DNA of 64,000 bases from Paenibacillus camerounensis (GTDB lineage Bacteria > Bacillota > Bacilli > Paenibacillales > Paenibacillaceae): assembly GCF_000723885.1 (NCBI RefSeq), contig NZ_CCDG010000021.1, positions 186,001 through 250,000 of the forward strand, given 5' to 3'. The notes beneath the pieces were generated by a model, which made no database searches, had not been told where the DNA came from, and saw only the letters and a list, made by a program, of their open reading frames with translations. The translations under genes and the position numbers were made by a program. Shown one piece after another: positions 58,544 through 64,000 of this stretch. Position 1 is the stretch's first letter. Every line of letters starts with the position of its first letter.

Positions 58544-58981
58544 TCAAGCAAAATTTTTTCCGTTGAACTCTCCGATTCCCTTATTGGCAACCTGCTCCAG
58601 AGCATAAATCATCTCCTGGGTAACACGTTCCTTCCCGCGAAATCCGCCAAGCAGGACTCCTGCAACACGAAAGTCGTTCCACACTGGCACCGCTCCAATA
58701 CTCTTTAAACTTTCCATCCTTGAAATTGGATAATTGAAAAGCTCGCCTGGCTGCAGATATTCATCAAACGAAGGTATAAGTATTGATCTCCCAGTCTGAA
58801 ATACTTCTGCAATGCCTCGCCCCGAATGTAGAATAATTCGTTTATAACCCTCATTCCTATTACCAGAAACATATCTCCAGCGAATTACGCCCTCGTATGC
58901 TATGGCTAACGAAAGAAACTCGTACCCAAGAGCCTCCCGGATCTGCTTTAATTCCAAGTTGTAGTCTATCTTGTTAGACAT
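58544..58981 (-). CDS. NreA-like GAF-domain protein
   Basis: A 145-residue single-GAF protein. The blocks YEFLSLAIAYEGVIRWRYVS, GNRNEGYKRIILHSGRGIAE, LFNYPISRMESLKSIGAVPV and WNDFRVAGVLLGGFRGKERV resemble NreA, the soluble nitrate receptor that modulates the NreB/NreC oxygen-sensing system of staphylococci. No kinase partner is next to it. It lies between the HxlR/NmrA pair and the iron-only nitrogenase cluster; a link to nitrogen regulation is attractive but is inference. The assignment rests on remembered family patterns. Confidence 0.7.
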   Translation of the reverse strand: MSNKIDYNLELKQIREALGYEFLSLAIAYEGVIRWRYVSGNRNEGYKRIILHSGRGIAEVFQTGRSILIPSFDEYLQPGELFNYPISRMESLKSIGAVPVWNDFRVAGVLLGGFRGKERVTQEMIYALEQVANKGIGEFNGKNFA

Positions 58982-59161
58982 CTATTTCTCCTTTGCAAAA
59001 AAAACTTGTTGGGTTCCTTTTAATAGTCTATCACAAGTCATTCTGATTCAAAAAGCATTAATATTATCTAAATATAACGATAAATATTTACTTGATATTC
59101 TAATTATAATTAAAATATATTAATTAATACAAAATCAATGACAGTTTATTATTTGAGAACA

Positions 59162-59190
59162 CTAAAAGAACCCGCATTGCTGCAGGTTCT
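59162..59190 (-). terminator. Terminator of the anf transcription unit
   Basis: AGAACC (59167-59172) pairs with GGTTCT (59185-59190), with an inner GCA/TGC pair; on the minus strand TTTTAGT follows. It lies about 80 bases after the PNPOx gene. The rest of the A+T-rich gap 58982-59269 shows nothing clear. Confidence 0.7.
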
Positions 59191-59269
59191 AAGGATTGTC
59201 TTCTGATGGAATGTATCCGGATTATGCCCTCTCCAGCCAAAACCATTTTCTCATAGTGATTCGATCCGC

Positions 59270-59773
59270 CTAATCTCCCTTGTTCACTTTTGCTGTCAGA
59301 TGAACCGGATGAATGCGATAGACGGCTACAGTGTTGCCGTCCTTCGCCGAGCGGTAGCGCTCCACCATGCGTTCGGACATGCCTTGCGGATATACACCGG
59401 GCGTATATTTGTCCAGCAGCTTTTGCAGTGCACCTGTTGCCTGCCGCAGATCGTTGACTCTTACTACCTCGCCAAACAGCATAACACTGAAGTAGGCAGT
59501 ATCCGCCTTACATGGCACGGGGTCAGTCACTGTGCGGTCCTCGCGGAAGACGGTAAAGCTAACTGCCGGATGTGCTTCTAGCAGCCGGACTTTTTTGCCT
59601 GAGCCCATGCCGTGGAAATAAATAGCCCCTTCATGCCATACATAGTTGACCGGAACAGCATACGGATAAATATCACCGCCAATCCCTATAATACCGACCC
59701 TCGCCGTATCCAAAAAAGCATCGATCTGCTCCTGATCCTGGCAATCGCGCTGCCGGTAGCTTACCTGCTCCAT
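59270..59773 (-). CDS. PNPOx-fold flavin or heme protein at the end of the anf cluster
   Basis: About 167 residues with the split beta-barrel of the pyridoxamine 5'-phosphate oxidase / NimA-like group: IDAFLDTARVGIIGIGGDIY, PYAVPVNYVWHEGAIYFHGM, GSGKKVRLLEAHPAVSFTVF and YFSVMLFGEVVRVND. Such proteins bind FMN, F420 or heme and reduce small molecules. The start at 59773 (GGGAGGTGG ahead) makes it overlap the amidotransferase gene by 13 bases, so the two are translationally coupled. An association with nitrogenase has not, to my knowledge, been assigned a function. Confidence 0.82.
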   Translation of the reverse strand: MEQVSYRQRDCQDQEQIDAFLDTARVGIIGIGGDIYPYAVPVNYVWHEGAIYFHGMGSGKKVRLLEAHPAVSFTVFREDRTVTDPVPCKADTAYFSVMLFGEVVRVNDLRQATGALQKLLDKYTPGVYPQGMSERMVERYRSAKDGNTVAVYRIHPVHLTAKVNKGD

Positions 59774-60486
59774 CCTGCCGCCACCTCCCTCGCTTCCAGA
59801 CGGCTTAGAAACTCCGCCATCCACAAATTGTTAAGCTCCAAATATCCGTCTCCGGCGCCGGCAATCACCTGCTCTGGAGTCTGCACATAACGTGCCGGCT
59901 TCATTTCAGCTCCGCCCTCTTCAATATATCCGTACAACATCTCCTCTGTATTCTCCAGATGGAACTGGAAGCCAAAGACCCGGTCCCTGTACATGAACAG
60001 CTGGTTCGCACAGGCTTCGCTGCCAGCCAATACGATCGCCTGTGGCGGAAGAAGGCTGAAGGTGTCATAATGCCACTGAAAGACGATGGAGGTCTCGGGG
60101 AAAAAGGAGAACAGCTCATGCTTCTGTGCCGCAGCGCACCATCTGACCGGTATCCAGCCGATCTCCGGTTCTGAGTTCCGTGTAACCCGCCCGCCCAGCA
60201 CATCGGCAATAAGCTGACTGCCCAGGCAGAGGCCGATGACGACCTTGCCGGAGGCAATGGCTACACGTATTAGCGCTTTCTCAGGCTGCAGCCAAGGGTA
60301 AATCTTCTCCTCATAAATATTCATCGGACCGCCCATGATGATCAGCCAGTCGAACTGCTCCGCACCGGGCAGAACTTCATTCTGATACAGCAGCGTCCGG
60401 GTCACCGTATGCCCTCGCTGTGCTGCCCAGCCAAGAATGCAGCCCGGATGTTCAAGCGCAATATGCTGCAGATAATGAATCCTCAC
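59761..60486 (-). CDS. Class I glutamine amidotransferase (GuaA-like)
   Basis: A 241-residue single-domain class I amidotransferase. The oxyanion strand MGGPMNIYEE, the nucleophile elbow VIGLCLGSQLIADVLGG and the catalytic histidine-glutamate GFQFHLE are all present, so the enzyme should hydrolyse glutamine or a gamma-glutamyl substrate. A synthase domain is missing. It lies between the HEPN-like and PNPOx genes, overlapping the latter by 13 bases. Its place in an anf cluster suggests a role tied to ammonia or glutamine status, or to a gamma-glutamyl compound; this is inference. Confidence 0.88.
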   Translation of the reverse strand: MRIHYLQHIALEHPGCILGWAAQRGHTVTRTLLYQNEVLPGAEQFDWLIIMGGPMNIYEEKIYPWLQPEKALIRVAIASGKVVIGLCLGSQLIADVLGGRVTRNSEPEIGWIPVRWCAAAQKHELFSFFPETSIVFQWHYDTFSLLPPQAIVLAGSEACANQLFMYRDRVFGFQFHLENTEEMLYGYIEEGGAEMKPARYVQTPEQVIAGAGDGYLELNNLWMAEFLSRLEAREVAAGWSR

Positions 60487-60507
60487 CTTCTCCCGCCTCC
60501 TCTTTGT

Positions 60508-60936
60508 TTATGCGGTGCGCATAACGGCCCGCATCGCAGCAATATGTCCGGGATCAAATAAAGCATGCACCTGCCTGCACATAGCCAGCACCCGGTCGGC
60601 ATCCTCCGGCTCCGGCACGCCGTGGAAGTAATCGTCCAGCGAGCAAATACCGAAGATAAAATCCAGCGCGCGTATATCCTTATTCAGCTCGGGCGGAAAT
60701 GCCACCGCCTGCTCCGCTGCGTTCATCAGACAGATGAAATTATGATTCAGCGGCTCCTTGCCGTACAGGTGACATACCGCCACCAGATAGCGCTCCAGCG
60801 CAACCGAGCCAACATTGAAAATCAGACTGTGACGGAAGCCCTCGCGCTTCAGCTGCTCCGTCCGCCGGTGGTATCCTTGCGCATCGCGATAATTCTCCTC
60901 AAAGGACTCCATGTCAATCCCGGCCAGCATGGACAT
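60508..60936 (-). CDS. HEPN-like helical protein in the anf cluster
   Basis: A 142-residue all-helical protein. The middle ALERYLVAVCHLYGKEPLNH (about 48-67) followed by NFICLMNAAEQA has the HEPN pattern E-[KR]-x-L-x-A-x(3-5)-G-x-x-P-x-x-H, including an R-x6-H arrangement. AAGGAGGTG precedes the ATG. It lies 114 bases after anfK and 21 bases ahead of the amidotransferase gene. It has no nucleotidyltransferase (MNT) partner, so a toxin-antitoxin role is unlikely. It is not AnfO as known from Azotobacter. Function unknown. Confidence 0.7.
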   Translation of the reverse strand: MSMLAGIDMESFEENYRDAQGYHRRTEQLKREGFRHSLIFNVGSVALERYLVAVCHLYGKEPLNHNFICLMNAAEQAVAFPPELNKDIRALDFIFGICSLDDYFHGVPEPEDADRVLAMCRQVHALFDPGHIAAMRAVMRTA

Positions 60937-61050
60937 TTCTTCAGCACCTCCTTAAATAACGCTTACGTTCGCAGCCCCCGCCCCGCAGATTACCCGGAGT
61001 TCATTCCGAAGCATACGCTTTACATTGCAGGGAACTTTTGCGGGGATTTC

Positions 61051-62439
61051 TCACCACACGTTCAGAATCCATTCTTTATTCTTCTTGTATTCCATATCGG
61101 TGAATAGCGTGTTCGCCATCTCCTCCGCCAGCCAGATTGCTCCGGCATAGCCGACCACCGGATGACGGTGCAGGCCCGCGCGGTCATAGGTAGGGAAGCC
61201 GACGCGCACCATGGGTACGTTATTGTCGATAGCGACGAATCGGCCTTTGGAGTGGCCCAGGATCAGGTCAAGGTTCAGCTCCTTGTTTTTGATCCGGTCC
61301 TCCAGCTCCATCAGGTCGGCGTTCAGCACAATCTCCATCTCGAAATCAACGCCGCTCTGCAGCGCTTTAATGCGGGGGTCGTTCTTATACGTCGTATTGT
61401 CATCACCGAGCAGCAGCAGCACCGGCTTCATCTCCAGGTCGATACAGAATTCGGCGAGGCCGATGACGAGATCCGGATGCCCATAGATCGCTACCCGCTT
61501 CTCGGCGAGGAACATATGCACCAGGTCGGCCAGCGCATCTATTGCCTTGCCCCGCTCGCGCACGAGTGACTGCGGAATCGGCTTGCCGGTCAGCGCTTTG
61601 ACATTGTGCAGGAACGTATCGGTGTTGCGGATGCCGATCGGCGTCGGTCCGATTATCGACGGAATCCCGAATTCATTCTCCAGATAGCGCGCCGCCCGGC
61701 CGCCCTCATACCGGTTCAGCGCCAGCGTGCCGATGGCGTTCGCCGTGCCGGTAAGGTCCTCGATGGTGGTGCTGCCGTGTGACTCTCCGCTTTTATCCGG
61801 CATAATCGGGGAATCGAACGACTCGATCTCGAACAGCACGGTCGCGTCAACCTGCATCTCGGCCAGCAGCTGCTTCAGTACCGTCACGTCCCCCGGATTA
61901 ACCCAGCCGGTAATCAGATTCAGCTTGCCGCTGGGCTCTGATTTCTTGGCGAAATGGCTGACGAACGCTTCGACTGCCACATCATAGCCGCTAACCTGGC
62001 TGCCGACGAAGCTTGGCGCATGCACGGCGATGAGATGTACCTCGCGGTCGGCATATTTTTCCTGCAGGAGGCCACGGTTCAGCTTCAGGATGACCCCGTC
62101 CACATCATCTCCGATGACCTCGGTTGAGCAAGTGGTAATGATCGGAACAACCTTCACATCCGGGTAACGCATCAGCAGGACATCGACTGCCTCCTCTACC
62201 CGGTTCAGTGCTCCGAATACAGCTCCGTCCTCATGTACCGAAGAAGAAGCGATCAGGAAATTTTCCTTGAAATGCTGGGAAAACAGCAGCCGGACGAACA
62301 TCACACAGCCCTGGCCTCCATGCACGATGCCGATGCAATCCTTAATTCCGATGCTGGCATATTGAGCCCCCGCCGGCTGGCAGGTGAATATCGGATTAAT
62401 GACCCCGCTGCGCCCTTTTTGAATGACTTCACAAGTCAT
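61051..62439 (-). CDS. anfK: Iron-only nitrogenase beta subunit
   Basis: A 462-residue AnfK, the beta chain of the FeFe protein. The P-cluster cysteines are C20, C45 and C104 (GVINPIFTCQPAGAQ, GGQGCVMF, ITTCSTEVIGDD), with the spacing seen in nitrogenase beta chains. Other strong AnfK blocks are LTGWVNPGDV, ALNRYEGGRAARYL, IPSIIGPTPIGIRNTD and VGFPTYDRAGLHRHP. The short N terminus is typical for alternative nitrogenases. It follows anfG by 42 bases. The enzyme reduces dinitrogen when molybdenum and vanadium are unavailable. Confidence 0.96.
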   Translation of the reverse strand: MTCEVIQKGRSGVINPIFTCQPAGAQYASIGIKDCIGIVHGGQGCVMFVRLLFSQHFKENFLIASSSVHEDGAVFGALNRVEEAVDVLLMRYPDVKVVPIITTCSTEVIGDDVDGVILKLNRGLLQEKYADREVHLIAVHAPSFVGSQVSGYDVAVEAFVSHFAKKSEPSGKLNLITGWVNPGDVTVLKQLLAEMQVDATVLFEIESFDSPIMPDKSGESHGSTTIEDLTGTANAIGTLALNRYEGGRAARYLENEFGIPSIIGPTPIGIRNTDTFLHNVKALTGKPIPQSLVRERGKAIDALADLVHMFLAEKRVAIYGHPDLVIGLAEFCIDLEMKPVLLLLGDDNTTYKNDPRIKALQSGVDFEMEIVLNADLMELEDRIKNKELNLDLILGHSKGRFVAIDNNVPMVRVGFPTYDRAGLHRHPVVGYAGAIWLAEEMANTLFTDMEYKKNKEWILNVW

Positions 62440-62481
62440 AATTCATGACCCCCCACTCTTCCTTCCGGTTTCAGCACCGGA

Positions 62482-62835
62482 TTAATACTGCTTCACGGTC
62501 AGCTCCTTGTTGAGAGAGCCAGTAATGGTCACATAATCGATCCGGTCCTTCAGCGCCGCCATCAGCACCCTGATCTCGGGCACCGTTAACGATGCGGTCC
62601 AGGTGAACCGGCTGCGGTATTCCTCTGCCAGCACAACGGCATCAACCCAGTAGCAGCGGTCCTCGGCCGTCTCTTTTGCAACCGGATCACCGCACAGAAT
62701 CTGTGTCGTCTTCGTCAGAACACCCTCATTCTGGCGTTCCCGGTCCCAGGCGCGGGAGTGGAACTGCCAGAGGCATTTTTTCAGAATAAAATCCTCCAGC
62801 TGAGCCACCCGCTCCTTCAGCACATCCTCTTCCAT
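62482..62835 (-). CDS. anfG: Iron-only nitrogenase delta subunit
   Basis: About 117 residues. The small delta chain is found only in alternative (V and Fe-only) nitrogenases. Typical sequence: QLEDFILKKCLWQFHSRAWD, RERQNEGVLTKTTQILCGD, CYWVDAVVLAEEYRSRFTW. The start at 62835 has GGGAGGGGG ahead; an upstream in-frame ATG at 62856 lies before that signal. It stands between anfD and anfK, the standard order DGK. Confidence 0.95.
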   Translation of the reverse strand: MEEDVLKERVAQLEDFILKKCLWQFHSRAWDRERQNEGVLTKTTQILCGDPVAKETAEDRCYWVDAVVLAEEYRSRFTWTASLTVPEIRVLMAALKDRIDYVTITGSLNKELTVKQY

Positions 62836-62858
62836 CTGGTTATGTCCCCCTCCCATGC

Positions 62859-64000
<1,142 letters not shown>

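Noticed and set aside
60508-60936. HEPN/MNT toxin-antitoxin system
   Set aside because: No nucleotidyltransferase antitoxin gene lies on either side, and the gene sits within a metabolic operon.

Overview
The window looks like the chromosome of a Paenibacillus-type member of the Bacillales. It has a GerA/GerB/GerC spore-germination operon, YesM/YesN two-component and LplA/B/C-type sugar transport genes, Btr-type AraC regulators, consensus Fur and Zur boxes, strong AGGAGG ribosome binding sites and many TTG/GTG starts. Composition is mosaic: about 13-49 kb and 59-64 kb are clearly richer in G+C than 1-5 kb and 49.8-58.5 kb.

Layout. 1-5.4 kb: the end of an unknown protein, a DUF1905/YdeI-like protein, an aldo/keto reductase, a broken quinone reductase, an MDR oxidoreductase and a divergent MerR regulator, then a small membrane protein with a doubtful start. 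5.7-9.7 kb: germination-receptor operon with an extra 74-residue membrane protein. 10.0-11.2 kb: TetR-DoxX pair. 11.25-12.76 kb: Zur-type promoter driving a YciC-like GTPase whose metal motif CxCC is SxSS, followed in frame after its stop by a 5'-truncated ribosomal protein L31B gene. 13.0-35.4 kb, all on the minus strand: secreted GH85 endoglycosidase, YesM/YesN sensor-regulator, lipoprotein and two permeases, then cytoplasmic GH3, GH38, GH125, GH130, GH38 and GH20. Together these form a credible high-mannose N-glycan harvesting and degradation system. An AraC regulator and a GH127 enzyme follow. 38.4-42.3 kb: PspA-type envelope-stress module with its own two-component system. 42.4-53.75 kb: two Fur-boxed siderophore uptake systems, a Btr-type regulator, and FetAB plus a methyltransferase attached to the second system. 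53.8-58.4 kb: a low-G+C region of regulators, gene remnants, a 20-bp-arm hairpin and a MITE-like element. 58.5-64 kb: NreA-like GAF protein and the iron-only nitrogenase genes anfD (cut by the window end), anfG and anfK, followed on the same strand by a HEPN-like protein, a class I glutamine amidotransferase and a PNPOx-fold protein, closed by a terminator.

How the genes work together. GH85 outside the cell would cut N-glycans; YesM/YesN would sense them; the transporter, which has no ATPase here and must borrow one, would import them; GH38/GH125 would strip alpha-mannose, GH130 would phosphorolyse the beta-mannosyl core and GH20/GH3 would finish. The iron genes would serve siderophore uptake under Fur, which fits an organism with an iron-hungry Fe-only nitrogenase. 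The most original material is the three-gene tail of the anf cluster, the SxSS YciC homologue joined to rpmE2, and several large perfect hairpins in unexpected places.
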